A stretch of 64,000 bases of DNA from Pseudomonas viridiflava. Its GTDB lineage: Bacteria > Pseudomonadota > Gammaproteobacteria > Pseudomonadales > Pseudomonadaceae. Positions 47,146 to 57,988 of the stretch are shown one piece after another. Both the position numbers and the translations under genes were made by a program. The notes beneath the pieces were generated by a model. It saw only the letters and a program-made list of their open reading frames with translations, ran no database searches and was not told the DNA's origin. Location: positions 124,001 to 188,000 of the forward strand of contig NZ_UTIQ01000084.1 in the NCBI RefSeq assembly GCF_900582625.1, in the 5' to 3' direction. The stretch's first letter is position 1. Every line of letters starts with the position of its first letter.

Positions 47146-48171
47146 TCAGATCGCTGGCAATTGTTCCATCGGCCAACGCGCCTGCACCGATATTTCCGGC
47201 CCCTCGTGCTGGCCGGCCATCAGCCGCTGACAGCCGGCATAGGCGATCATCGCGCCGTTGTCGGTGCAGAACGCCGGGCGAGCGTAAAACACGTTGCCTT
47301 TGAGGTCGCCGAGCATCTTTTCCAGCGACCGGCGCAGCGCCTGATTGGCGCTCACGCCGCCAGCGATCACCAGACGATTCATACCGGTCTGCTTGAGGGC
47401 GCGCTTGCATTTGATGGTCAGAGTCTCGACCACAGCCGTCTGGAAGGCCAGAGCGATGTCGCTGCGGGTTTTCTCGCCGTCGTCGCCAGCATTGCGGCAC
47501 TGCGTCCAGGTATTCAAGGCGAAGGTTTTCAGACCGCTAAAGCTGAAATCCAGCCCCGGGCGGTCGGTCATGGGACGGGGAAACACAAAGCGCCCTTCCA
47601 CACCGTTCAGCGCCAGACGAGCGATTTCGGGACCACCGGGATAACCGAGGCCAATAAGCTTGGCCGTTTTGTCGAACGCCTCGCCGGCCGCATCGTCCAG
47701 CGACTCACCGAGCAATTGGTACTGACCAATGCCATCGACACGCACCAATTGCGTATGGCCGCCGGAAACCAGCAGGGCTACAAACGGAAATTGCGGCGGT
47801 GTTTCTTCCAGCATCGGCGCCAGCAAATGGCCTTCCATGTGGTGCACGCCAAGCGCTGGAATGTCCCAGGCAAAGGCCAGCGCCTGGGCACAGGAAGCAC
47901 CGACCAGCAGCGCCCCGACGAGCCCAGGGCCGGCGGTGTAGGCGATGGCGTCGATGTCGTGGGTGGCGCAGGCGGACTGCTCCAGCACTTCGCGAATCAA
48001 CGGCAGCATGCGCTTGACGTGATCCCGCGAGGCGAGCTCCGGCACCACGCCGCCATAGGCTTTATGCAGGTCGATTTGGCTGAACAAGGCATCGCCCAGC
48101 AAGCCGCGCTCGCTGTCGTACAAGGCAACGCCGGTTTCATCGCAAGAGGTTTCTAGTCCCAGCACGAGCAT
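47146..48171 (-). CDS. tsaD: tRNA N6-threonylcarbamoyladenosine transferase subunit TsaD
   Basis: TsaD, with TsaB and TsaE, transfers the threonylcarbamoyl group to A37 of ANN-decoding tRNAs. The start at 48171 ([14 protein letters not shown]) is the family start and gives 341 residues; eight further upstream codons are not conserved. The metal-binding [16 protein letters not shown] and [10 protein letters not shown] of the ASKHA fold are visible. Essential in most bacteria. It is divergent from rpsU across a 198-base promoter region. Confidence 0.95.
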   Translation of the reverse strand: MLVLGLETSCDETGVALYDSERGLLGDALFSQIDLHKAYGGVVPELASRDHVKRMLPLIREVLEQSACATHDIDAIAYTAGPGLVGALLVGASCAQALAFAWDIPALGVHHMEGHLLAPMLEETPPQFPFVALLVSGGHTQLVRVDGIGQYQLLGESLDDAAGEAFDKTAKLIGLGYPGGPEIARLALNGVEGRFVFPRPMTDRPGLDFSFSGLKTFALNTWTQCRNAGDDGEKTRSDIALAFQTAVVETLTIKCKRALKQTGMNRLVIAGGVSANQALRRSLEKMLGDLKGNVFYARPAFCTDNGAMIAYAGCQRLMAGQHEGPEISVQARWPMEQLPAI

Positions 48172-48258
48172 GGGTTTTCCCTTCAGACTGGGCAATTTCG
48201 AAGGCGCGCATGATAATCGCCGTCCTTAACGCCGCCTAGCGGTTTTCGATCAGAGGCT

Positions 48259-48287
48259 TTGCATTCCTGGCGATGAGGCGTTAACAT
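48259..48287 (+). promoter_or_regulatory. Sigma-70-type promoter of rpsU-dnaG-rpoD
   Basis: TTGCAT at 48259–48264 and TAACAT at 48282–48287 are separated by 17 bases. They lie 82 bases ahead of rpsU, in the place expected for the main promoter of the macromolecular-synthesis operon. Both hexamers are near consensus. Confidence 0.6.
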
Positions 48288-48369
48288 CCGCAACCCTTAA
48301 AAACCGACGTCCTCCAGCTCAGTTTGCAACGAGTACGTCTACCCCGGTAATGAATGAAGGTAGCTCTGG

Positions 48370-48585
48370 ATGCCAGCCGTCAAAGTTAAAGAGAATGAAC
48401 CCTTCGACGTAGCTCTGCGTCGCTTCAAACGCTCCTGTGAAAAAGCCGGTGTTCTGGCCGAAGTTCGCAGCCGCGAGTTCTACGAGAAACCAACTTCCGA
48501 GCGCAAACGCAAAGCTGCAGCCGCAGTTAAGCGCCACGCCAAGAAAGTGCAGCGCGAACAGCGCCGCGCCGTTCGTCTGTACTAA
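48370..48585 (+). CDS. rpsU: 30S ribosomal protein S21
   Basis: The product is 71 residues, very basic, and matches bacterial S21 end to end: [20 protein letters not shown] at the start and RAVRLY at the end. S21 sits on the 30S platform and helps initiation. First gene of the rpsU-dnaG-rpoD operon, which couples translation, replication priming and transcription. Confidence 0.98.
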
Positions 48586-48606
48586 TACGCAGACTGACGC
48601 CGCCTG

Positions 48607-48645
48607 TTTTGCCACGCCCGGCCGCAAGCCGGGCTGCCGGCAAAA
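48607..48645 (+). terminator. Hairpin in the rpsU–dnaG gap, possible attenuator
   Basis: Inner stem GCCCGGC (48616–48622) pairs with GCCGGGC (48628–48634), and an outer TTTTGCC (48607–48613) pairs with GGCAAAA (48639–48645). The T stretch precedes the hairpin rather than following it, so full termination on the plus strand is doubtful. In E. coli a terminator between rpsU and dnaG lowers primase levels, and this hairpin is in the same place. The remaining part of the 317-base gap (48646–48902) shows no gene and no other clear signal. Confidence 0.5.
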
Positions 48646-48902
48646 TCGATAGCACAAACGCTCCAAACGCATTAGCGAAGTTATCCAGGTTGTTTAGGCA
48701 GCCGCGATAAGCCTCGCTTTTTCGCGTTTTTGCGGATGCATATTCCGCCCGCCCCGCAGTTAAAAGGCCTGTAGAGCCGATCACCAACAATTGGCATGAT
48801 TAGCCCCTCGCCGCTTCGTGCGCCGAGACGCGCTTTGCATCTATTTCCGAACACCTGAAATCCCGACAGCAATGCCGGCGATTCGACGACTTCGAGAGCG
48901 CC

Positions 48903-50909
48903 ATGGCCGGGCTTATTCCCCAAAGCTTCATTGACGACTTGCTCAACCGCACCGACATCGTCGACGTGGTCAGCTCGCGCGTGCAACTGAAGAAAACCGG
49001 GAAAAACTTTAGCGCCTGCTGCCCCTTCCACAAAGAGAAGACGCCCTCGTTCAGCGTCAGCCCCGACAAGCAGTTCTACTACTGCTTCGGCTGTGGGGCC
49101 GGCGGCAACGCCCTTGGTTTTATCATGGACCACGACAATCTGGACTTCGTCCAGGCCGTGGAAGACCTGGCCAAAAGCGCCGGCATGGAAGTGGTTCGTG
49201 AAGAGGGCGGACGGAGTGGCAACCATAAACCGCGCCAGCCGACCGACTCGCCGCTGTACCCGCTACTGACAGCCGCCGCCGAGTATTACCGCCAGGCGTT
49301 GAAAAGCCATCCAACCCGCAAAGCCGCTGTCGACTACCTGAAAGGACGCGGTCTTTCCGGCGAAATTGCCCGCGACTTTGGCCTCGGTTTCGCCCCGCCC
49401 GGCTGGGACAATTTGCTCAAGCACTTGGCCACCGACACGCTGCAACAGAAAGCGATGATCGAAGCCGGCCTGCTGATCGAAAACGCCGACAGCGGCAAAC
49501 GCTACGACCGCTTTCGAGACCGGGTGATATTTCCCATCCGCGACAGCCGTGGCCGTGTCATCGCATTTGGTGGCCGCGTACTGGGCGACGACAAACCCAA
49601 GTATTTGAACTCGCCGGAAACCCCGGTTTTTCATAAAGGCCAGGAGCTGTACGGCCTGTATGAGGCGCGCAAAAGCAATCGCGACCTGGATGAAATAATG
49701 GTCGTCGAGGGCTACATGGACGTTATCGCCTTAGCCCAGCAAGGCTTGCGCAACGCCGTCGCCACGCTTGGCACGGCCACCAGCGAAGAACACCTCAAGC
49801 GCCTGTTCCGCATCGTGCCCAGCGTGCTGTTTTGTTTCGACGGCGACCAAGCTGGCCGCAGCGCCGCATGGCGCGCCCTTGAAGCCACGCTGCCCAGCCT
49901 GCAAGACGGCCGCCGCGCGCGCTTCCTGTTTCTGCCCGAAGGCGAAGACCCCGACACCTTAGTGCGCGCCGAAGGCACCGACGCGTTCCGCGCGCGAATC
50001 AACCAACAGGCGCAGCCACTGGCCGACTATTTTTTCCAGCAATTGACGCAAGAAGCCGACCCTCGCTCGCTGGAAGGCAAGGCGCACTTGGCGACCTTAG
50101 CCGCGCCGCTCATCGACAAGATCCCCGGCGCCAACCTGAAAACCTTGATGCGCCAGCGGCTGACCGAAATTACCGGCCTGAGCATTCAGCAGTTGAATCC
50201 TGCGCCTCACAATCCGGTCAGCGCACCGCAAGCACCCTCGAATTCGCATCCGCATTACGAAATGGACGAGGCGCCGCAATACGACCCCAGCGCTTATTTC
50301 GACGCGCCAGCCGACTACGGCCAGGAGCAATACGCGCCGCAGCCTGAGCAAGCATGGCAGCCGAAGACGGGGTTCAAGGGAAAAGGCCAGGGCGGCAAGA
50401 AATGGGAAAAAAGCTGGAGCAAAAAAGGTGATCGCGACCGCGATGATTTCCCCCGCGGACCGCGCGTTGCGGCACCCGTAGAATCTCCGACGCTTACCGC
50501 GCTGCGCACGCTGCTGCATCACCCGCAACTGGCCGAGAAGGTGGAAGAGGCCAGCCACTTCGCTGCCGAAAACGACACCTATGCACAATTGCTCGTCGCG
50601 CTGCTCGGCGCCATGCAGAAAAATCCGAAATTGCGCTCGCTGCAGCTGATTGCACGGTGGCATGGAACTGAGCAGGGACGTTTATTGAAGGCGTTGGCGG
50701 AAAAGGAATGGCTGATTGACGCTGACAACCTTGAACAACAGTTTTTCGACACTATAACTAGTCTGGCTGCACGCCAACGTGAGCGCAGCCTGGAACATTT
50801 GCTGCGCAAAGCTCGTCAAAGTGAGCTCAGCGCAGAGGAAAAAGAGCAACTTCGCGGCCTCCTTAGTCGCACTGCAACTCCCGTCACCCCGACCTCAACT
50901 GGCGCGTGA
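48903..50909 (+). CDS. dnaG: DNA primase
   Basis: DnaG makes RNA primers at the fork. The 668 residues include the N-terminal CHC2 zinc module (Cys40, His43, Cys61, Cys64), the RNA polymerase core with RFRDRVIFPIRD and FGGRVLG, the TOPRIM domain (VVEGYMDVIALAQQG, CFDGDQAGRSA), and a C-terminal DnaB-binding helical domain. A linker of about 100 residues near 430–530 is Gln/Pro/Lys-rich (YGQEQYAPQPEQ, then GKGQGGKKWEKSW), typical of pseudomonads but longer than in E. coli. Confidence 0.97.
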   Translation: MAGLIPQSFIDDLLNRTDIVDVVSSRVQLKKTGKNFSACCPFHKEKTPSFSVSPDKQFYYCFGCGAGGNALGFIMDHDNLDFVQAVEDLAKSAGMEVVREEGGRSGNHKPRQPTDSPLYPLLTAAAEYYRQALKSHPTRKAAVDYLKGRGLSGEIARDFGLGFAPPGWDNLLKHLATDTLQQKAMIEAGLLIENADSGKRYDRFRDRVIFPIRDSRGRVIAFGGRVLGDDKPKYLNSPETPVFHKGQELYGLYEARKSNRDLDEIMVVEGYMDVIALAQQGLRNAVATLGTATSEEHLKRLFRIVPSVLFCFDGDQAGRSAAWRALEATLPSLQDGRRARFLFLPEGEDPDTLVRAEGTDAFRARINQQAQPLADYFFQQLTQEADPRSLEGKAHLATLAAPLIDKIPGANLKTLMRQRLTEITGLSIQQLNPAPHNPVSAPQAPSNSHPHYEMDEAPQYDPSAYFDAPADYGQEQYAPQPEQAWQPKTGFKGKGQGGKKWEKSWSKKGDRDRDDFPRGPRVAAPVESPTLTALRTLLHHPQLAEKVEEASHFAAENDTYAQLLVALLGAMQKNPKLRSLQLIARWHGTEQGRLLKALAEKEWLIDADNLEQQFFDTITSLAARQRERSLEHLLRKARQSELSAEEKEQLRGLLSRTATPVTPTSTGA

Positions 50910-50921
50910 GGTCTCAGCTCT

Positions 50922-50930
50922 GGTATAATC
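50922..50930 (+). promoter_or_regulatory. Extended -10 promoter ahead of rpoD
   Basis: TGGTATAAT holds a perfect TATAAT (50925–50930) with the TG of an extended -10 element, 46 bases before the rpoD ATG in the dnaG–rpoD gap. No good -35 hexamer lies at the normal spacing, as is often the case for extended -10 promoters. This would allow rpoD expression independent of the upstream operon promoter. Confidence 0.55.
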
Positions 50931-50976
50931 CTCGGCTTGTTTTTTGCCCGCCAAGACCTTCAGTGGATAGGGTGTT

Positions 50977-52827
<1,851 letters not shown>

Positions 52828-52866
52828 TTCGTTACCCAACGAAAACCCGTTACTGAAGCGCAAATA

Positions 52867-52900
52867 AAACCCCCGGCCTGGTCCGGGGGTTTTGCTTTTT
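52867..52900 (+). terminator. Rho-independent terminator after rpoD
   Basis: CCCCCGG (52870–52876) and CCGGGGG (52883–52889) form a 7-bp GC stem around a six-base loop. It is preceded by AAA and followed by TTTTGCTTTTT. It lies about 40 bases after the rpoD stop and ends the macromolecular-synthesis operon. Confidence 0.92.
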
Positions 52901-52968
52901 GGATGCTGGCAACCCGCCACACAGCTACACTCGGCACATCAATCCCTACGCTGTTTTGAGGCCGGGTC

Positions 52969-55900
52969 ATGCCGCGACTGTTTGCCACTCTTCTGCTGTG
53001 TTTGGCCTACTGGTGCGCGCCCGCCCAGGCATTCACCCTGACGTCAGAGGAGCAGGCCTGGCTTGAGGCCCACCCAACCTTGCGCATGGGCGTCGACGCC
53101 ACTTGGCCACCCTTCGAATACCACGACGAACAAGGCCGATATCAAGGATTGGCCGCCGACTACATTGCCCTGATCGAAAAACGCCTAAACGTAAAAATGG
53201 AGACGTACGAGCCAAGCACCTGGAGCGAAGTACTCGACCAGGCCCGGGCTGGCACCATCAATCTCTTACCCGGCGCCATGTCCACACCCGAGCGCCAGGG
53301 CTACCTGAGCTTCACCCGCCCCTATCTCGACTTCCCCATCGTGATCCTCGCCCGCAACGGCGGTGCCCAACCTCACGAACTCAAAGACCTGTACGGGCTG
53401 AAAATCGCGGTTGTCGAAAACTACGCGCCCCACGAAATTCTGCGAAGCCGCCACCCGGATCTGAACTTGCTGCCCGTCGCTAACGTCGCCGCGGCGCTGC
53501 AAGCCGTGGGCACGGGCCAAGCTGACGCGCTGGTGGGCGACCTCGCCTCCAGCGTCTGGGGCTTGCGCCAGCTCAAACTCGAAGGCATCGCCATCACCGG
53601 CGAAACGCCCTACCGCTACCAGCTATCAATGGCCGCGCCGAAAGACCAGGCGATTTTGGTCAACATCCTCGACAAATTGTTCGCCGACATGAGCAGCAGC
53701 GAAATCGAAGCCATGCAGGAACACTGGCTCGGCGGCGTGCTGGACCAACGCAGCGTGTGGCGAAAAACCCTGGTGGTTGCCGTACCCGGCCTACTCGCTC
53801 TGCTGCTCGTTCTGATTATCGTGGTCGCTGTAAACCGGCGACTGAGCAGTGAAATCAACCGACGCGCTGCTCTTGAATTGGCGCTTCGTAACAGCGAACA
53901 GCACTACCGCAGCCTTGTGGAATGCTTGTCGGCAGTCACCTGGGAAGCCAGCCGTGAAGACTTCTGCTATTCCTACGTCTCGCCCCATGCCGAAAAACTG
54001 TTTGGCTACCCGCTGAGCGATTGGCAGACCCCAAGCTTCTGGGCAAATGCGCTGCACCCACAAGACCGCGAACGCACCCTCGCCTACCGCCGTCAGGAGA
54101 CAGACGCTGGCCGCGACCACACCGTTGACTACCGCGTATACGCCGCCGATGGCCGCCTAGTCTGGATTCACGACATCGTCACCTTGATCGAACACCGTGG
54201 CGCCACCGTGCAGCGTGGCGTGATGGTTGAAGTCACCGAAACCAAACAAATCGAGCAAGCCCTGCGCCTGTCTGAACAGAAATTCGCCTCCGTGTTTCAG
54301 CAATGCCCAGACGTGCTGATCATCGCCCGCCGCGACGACGGTCGTTTGCTGGAGGTGAACCCTTCCTTCGAGCTGCACACGGGCATTCCCGCCGCCGAGG
54401 CCATCGGCAAGAACGGCACAGAACTCAACTTGTGGGGCACTGCCGACGCGGGGCCAAGCGTCTTGCAAAGGCTGCAACACGACAGCCTGCGCAACCTCGA
54501 AATGCTCTTCCGCCGCCAAAACGGCGAGTTCTTTACCGGTCTTATTTCCGCGCAACAATTCCAACTTGCCGATACGCCAGCGCTCGTCATCGTGGTGCGC
54601 GACATCAGCCAAGTGAAGAAAACTCAGGAAGAGCTGCAATCCTCCGAAGAGAAATTCGCCAAAGCCTTTCACGCTTCACCCGACGGCTTGCTGCTTACGC
54701 GCATGCGCGACGGCCTGATCCTTGAGGTGAACGAAGGCTTCTCCAGCCTGACCGGCTACACCAGCAGCGACGCCACCAACCAGTCCACGCTCGGCCTGGG
54801 CCTGTGGCACAACCCGCTGGACCGCAGCACCGTGATGCAACAGCTGCAAGAAATCGGCACCGTGCGCGATTACACAGCCGCTATTCGAGGCAAGAACGAT
54901 GAGCTTCGCTTGTGCGAAATTTCGATGCAGAGCATGCAAATCAAAGGCGAGCACTGCGTACTGACCATCGCCCGCGACGTCACCGAACGCACCCGCACCC
55001 AAGAGAAACTCCAGCTCGCCGCCACCGTGTTTGAGAGCACGGCTGAAGGCGTGCTGATCACCGACACCCAACAGCGTATAACCGCCGTCAACCGAGCCTT
55101 CACCGAAATCACCGGCTACAGCGAAGCCGAAGCGCTCGGGCGCTCCCCGCAACTGCTCGCCTCGGGCCAACATGACAGCGCCTTTTACGCCGCCATGTGG
55201 CACCAGCTGGATGCTGCCGGTCACTGGCAAGGCGAGATTTGCAACAAACGCAAAAGCGGCGAGCTGTATCCGCAATGGCTGACCATCAGCGCCGTGCGCA
55301 ACGATGACGAACGGATCACCCATTTCGTCGCCGTGTTTGCCGACATCACCTCACTCAAACACGCCCAAGACAAGCTCGACCACCAAGCCCACCACGACTC
55401 CCTCACCGGCCTGCCCAACCGCCTGCTATTCGAAAACCGCCTTCAAGCCATGCTTGCCGACGCACAAACCACGCCGTGCCTGGGCGCCGTATTATTTCTC
55501 GACCTCGACCGTTTCAAACACATCAACGACAGCCTAGGCCACCCCGTCGGCGACCTGCTGCTGCAAGACACCGCGCAGCGCCTGCGCAACCAACTGCGCG
55601 ACATCGACACCGTGGCGCGGCTTGGCGGCGATGAATTCATCATCCTGCTTCCTGGCCTGCACGAACCGGCGGACGCCGAGCGCGTAGCGGCGAAATTACT
55701 CACCTGCCTAAGCGCACCGTTTCAAGCGGATGGTCACGAATTCTTTATCACCGCCAGCATCGGCGCGAGCCTGTTCCCCCAAGACGGCAGCGACGTCGCC
55801 ACCCTGATCAAAAACGCCGACGCCGCCATGTACCGCTCCAAAGCCAAAGGCCGCAACCGCGCCGAGCTCTACACCAGCGACCTAACCCAGCAAGCCACCG

Positions 55901-56703
55901 CCCGCATCGCCCTGGAAAACGAACTGCGCCGCGCCATCGAACGCAACGAACTGAGCCTGCACTACCAACCCAAACAATCGCTCGCCGACCGCCAGATCGT
56001 CGGCGCAGAAGCGCTGCTGCGCTGGCACAGCGCGGTATTCGGCAACGTCTCCCCGGAACGCTTCATCTCACTAGCCGAAGACAACGGCCTGATCCTGCCC
56101 ATCGGCGACTGGGTGCTCGCCCAGGCCTGCCAGCAAATGGGCGAATGGCAGCGCCACCACCTGCCGTTCGGCCCGATGTCCGTCAACCTCGCCGGCGCCC
56201 AACTGCGCCAACCGCGCCTAGTGCAGCGCATCGCCGACCTGCTCGCCGAACATCAATTGCAGCCCCACATGCTGCAACTGGAAATCACCGAAAACTTCAT
56301 CATGAACCAGACCGACGAGGCGCTGACCATCCTCCACGACCTCAAACGGTTGGGCGTCTTGATCGCCATCGACGACTTCGGCACCGGCTATTCGTCCCTC
56401 AGCTACCTGAAACGCCTGCCGCTGGACACCTTGAAAATCGACCAATCCTTCGTCCGCGGCCTGCCCGACGACCCCCACGACGCCGCCATCACCCGCGCCA
56501 TCATCGCCCTGGGCCGCAGCATGCAACTCACCCTGGTCGCCGAAGGTGTGGAGACGCCCGCACAAGAGCGTTTCCTCATAGAAGAAGGCTGCGAACAGGT
56601 CCAAGGCTTCCTCCTCAGCCGCCCGGTAACCCCTGACAAGTTCGCAAGTACTTTCCTAAGCCCGCGCCACGCAATTGGCACACAGCAAACCGCACCGGTA
56701 TAA
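52969..56703 (+). CDS. Membrane sensor with SBP3, four PAS, GGDEF and EAL domains
   Basis: A 1244-residue c-di-GMP enzyme. A signal peptide (1–21) precedes a periplasmic solute-binding-like sensor (about 28–255) and a transmembrane helix (about 268–288). Four PAS repeats follow (about 305–425, 430–550, 555–675, 680–800). The GGDEF domain has intact GGDEF at 886–890 and an inhibitory-site RDID (877–880) exactly five residues before it. The EAL domain has EALLRW from 1014 and DDFGTGYSSLSYL. Both active sites look complete, so it may make or degrade c-di-GMP depending on signals. The gene lies between the rpoD terminator and the tRNA, whose promoter overlaps its 3' end. The ligand is unknown. 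Confidence 0.93.
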   Translation: MPRLFATLLLCLAYWCAPAQAFTLTSEEQAWLEAHPTLRMGVDATWPPFEYHDEQGRYQGLAADYIALIEKRLNVKMETYEPSTWSEVLDQARAGTINLLPGAMSTPERQGYLSFTRPYLDFPIVILARNGGAQPHELKDLYGLKIAVVENYAPHEILRSRHPDLNLLPVANVAAALQAVGTGQADALVGDLASSVWGLRQLKLEGIAITGETPYRYQLSMAAPKDQAILVNILDKLFADMSSSEIEAMQEHWLGGVLDQRSVWRKTLVVAVPGLLALLLVLIIVVAVNRRLSSEINRRAALELALRNSEQHYRSLVECLSAVTWEASREDFCYSYVSPHAEKLFGYPLSDWQTPSFWANALHPQDRERTLAYRRQETDAGRDHTVDYRVYAADGRLVWIHDIVTLIEHRGATVQRGVMVEVTETKQIEQALRLSEQKFASVFQQCPDVLIIARRDDGRLLEVNPSFELHTGIPAAEAIGKNGTELNLWGTADAGPSVLQRLQHDSLRNLEMLFRRQNGEFFTGLISAQQFQLADTPALVIVVRDISQVKKTQEELQSSEEKFAKAFHASPDGLLLTRMRDGLILEVNEGFSSLTGYTSSDATNQSTLGLGLWHNPLDRSTVMQQLQEIGTVRDYTAAIRGKNDELRLCEISMQSMQIKGEHCVLTIARDVTERTRTQEKLQLAATVFESTAEGVLITDTQQRITAVNRAFTEITGYSEAEALGRSPQLLASGQHDSAFYAAMWHQLDAAGHWQGEICNKRKSGELYPQWLTISAVRNDDERITHFVAVFADITSLKHAQDKLDHQAHHDSLTGLPNRLLFENRLQAMLADAQTTPCLGAVLFLDLDRFKHINDSLGHPVGDLLLQDTAQRLRNQLRDIDTVARLGGDEFIILLPGLHEPADAERVAAKLLTCLSAPFQADGHEFFITASIGASLFPQDGSDVATLIKNADAAMYRSKAKGRNRAELYTSDLTQQATARIALENELRRAIERNELSLHYQPKQSLADRQIVGAEALLRWHSAVFGNVSPERFISLAEDNGLILPIGDWVLAQACQQMGEWQRHHLPFGPMSVNLAGAQLRQPRLVQRIADLLAEHQLQPHMLQLEITENFIMNQTDEALTILHDLKRLGVLIAIDDFGTGYSSLSYLKRLPLDTLKIDQSFVRGLPDDPHDAAITRAIIALGRSMQLTLVAEGVETPAQERFLIEEGCEQVQGFLLSRPVTPDKFASTFLSPRHAIGTQQTAPV

Positions 56704-56704
56704 T
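56675..56704 (+). promoter_or_regulatory. tRNA promoter inside the end of the GGDEF/EAL gene
   Basis: TTGGCA at 56675–56680 and a perfect TATAAT at 56699–56704 are 18 bases apart, 15 bases ahead of the tRNA 5' end. The promoter overlaps the last codons and stop of the GGDEF/EAL gene. Confidence 0.8.
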
Positions 56705-56719
56705 CCGCCCCACTTCTGA

Positions 56720-56796
56720 GGGCCTATAGCTCAGTTGGTTAGAGCAGAGGACTCATAATCCTTTGGTCCACGGTTCGAGTCCGTGTGGGCCCACCA
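56720..56796 (+). tRNA. tRNA with CAU anticodon, probably tRNA-Ile2 (k2CAU)
   Basis: The gene is 77 nt including an encoded CCA. The acceptor stem GGGCCTA pairs with TGGGCCC (one G-U), the D loop has AGCTCAGTTGGTTAGAGC, the anticodon stem GAGGA/TCCTT encloses CTCATAA with CAT at 56754–56756, and the T arm is GGTTCGAGTCC. The acceptor identity differs from the elongator Met (GGCTACG) that I recall for Pseudomonas and resembles minor Ile tRNAs, in which TilS converts C34 to lysidine to read AUA. Elongator Met is the alternative. The 3' half is the attachment site for the island downstream. Confidence 0.9.
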
Positions 56797-56836
56797 AATA
56801 AAAAGCCGCGCTGAATGCGCGGCTTTTTCGTTTCTG
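56753..56836 (+). repeat. Left direct repeat (attL-like): tRNA 3' part plus terminator
   Basis: From the T before the anticodon to the CCA (56753–56796), 42 of 44 bases match 62706–62749. The similarity continues through the terminator hairpin to 56836, apart from a few changes and a 2-base length difference. Integration of an element at a tRNA 3' end by a tyrosine recombinase leaves this kind of direct repeat, with a functional tRNA at one side. Confidence 0.8.
56800..56828 (+). terminator. Terminator after the tRNA
   Basis: AAAAAGCCGCGC (56800–56811), loop TGAAT, GCGCGGCTTTTT (56817–56828): a 12-bp stem ending in a T run, four bases after the tRNA CCA. A near-identical hairpin follows the partial tRNA copy at 62.7 kb. 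Confidence 0.93.
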
Positions 56837-57055
56837 TGGTTTGCGATTCGATGCGGACTCGCAGCGCCCTCAACCGAGTGCCGCGACGCAACGAAAGCTA
56901 AACCCGCCCCCCGCCTTTTCTGAGCTTCCAGTAGCACAACTCCCCTATACGAAATGGCACATCCCATCATTGCAGCTACCTGACACTGACGCTCCAATTA
57001 AAGCGGGCCAACTGCCATCACTTTGAGTAAGATCCGAAAAGCCTCAAGGAAAGAG

Positions 57056-57835
57056 ATGGTGTTAGACATGGACTTCAGCCCAATCATTGCCCAGCTCTCA
57101 GGCACGCTCGCCTGGTTCCTCCCGCTAATAACGCTGATCGGCCTGCTCAAAACACCTTGGGCAAAAGGCTATATCGGCGAACTCCAAGTCCGGCTCTTCG
57201 CCCATTGGCAACTGGACAAAAGCACCTACCGCCGCCTGCACAACGTCACGCTAAACACACCCGACGGCACCACGCAGATTGACCATGTATTCCTCTCGCC
57301 CTACGGCATCTTCGTGCTGGAAACGAAGAACATGAGCGGCTGGATCTTCGGCAGCGAGAACCAGGCGCAGTGGACGCAAAAGCTCTACAAGCACACCTTC
57401 AAATTCCAGAATCCGCTGCGGCAAAACTACAAACACCTCAAAGCGCTGGAAGCCACCCTTGGCGTTAATTCCGAGCACCTACACTCGGTCATTGCCTTTG
57501 TCGGCGGCAGCTCCTTCAAAACCGAAGTGCCCGCCAACGTGACCCAGGGCATCGGCTTTATCCGCTATATCGAGTCCTTCCAGCAGGCGGTATTTAGCGA
57601 GGCTGAAGTCGGCGCAATGCTGCACTCCCTGCAAACCGGTCGCCGCGCGCCAACCCTCGCCACCCACCGCGAGCACGTGCAAAACCTCAAGCGTCGCAGT
57701 GATCCGACAGCCGAGCGGCAATGCCCGAAATGCGGAAGCGCCTTGGTTATTCGCACCCGTAAAACAGGCGCCAATGTCGGCCAACAATTCTGGGGCTGCT
57801 CAACCTTGCCCAAATGCCCTGATGCTGAATCATGA
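57056..57835 (+). CDS. NERD-domain protein with C-terminal topoisomerase-type zinc finger
   Basis: The product is 259 residues from the ATG at 57056, with AGGA five bases upstream; an in-frame TTG at 57023 is less likely. An N-terminal hydrophobic segment (LSGTLAWFLPLITLIGLL) suggests a membrane anchor. A NERD (nuclease-related) domain follows at about 45–150, with GYIGELQV, TQIDHVFLSPYGIFVLETKN and the PD-(D/E)XK-like residues Asp in QIDH and Glu/Lys in LETKN. A C-terminal zinc ribbon, CPKCGSALVIR…FWGCSTLPKC, resembles the C4 fingers of topoisomerase I. Its codon use and GC content look like the host core, unlike the methyltransferase operon beside it. Function unknown; a DNA or RNA processing or defence role is plausible. 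Confidence 0.85.
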   Translation: MVLDMDFSPIIAQLSGTLAWFLPLITLIGLLKTPWAKGYIGELQVRLFAHWQLDKSTYRRLHNVTLNTPDGTTQIDHVFLSPYGIFVLETKNMSGWIFGSENQAQWTQKLYKHTFKFQNPLRQNYKHLKALEATLGVNSEHLHSVIAFVGGSSFKTEVPANVTQGIGFIRYIESFQQAVFSEAEVGAMLHSLQTGRRAPTLATHREHVQNLKRRSDPTAERQCPKCGSALVIRTRKTGANVGQQFWGCSTLPKCPDAES

Positions 57836-57988
57836 AATTCGCGTAACTTCACGTCTGCTTAAACTGCCGAAGCTGGATAGCGACTATTTAGACGAGAAAT
57901 TACAGGGGAGAAAATAAGCCCCCCCTTTTACCCCCCAGCCAGCTAACCTAGCAAAACATATCCGCTAAAGCATAAGTTCGCAAACTAA

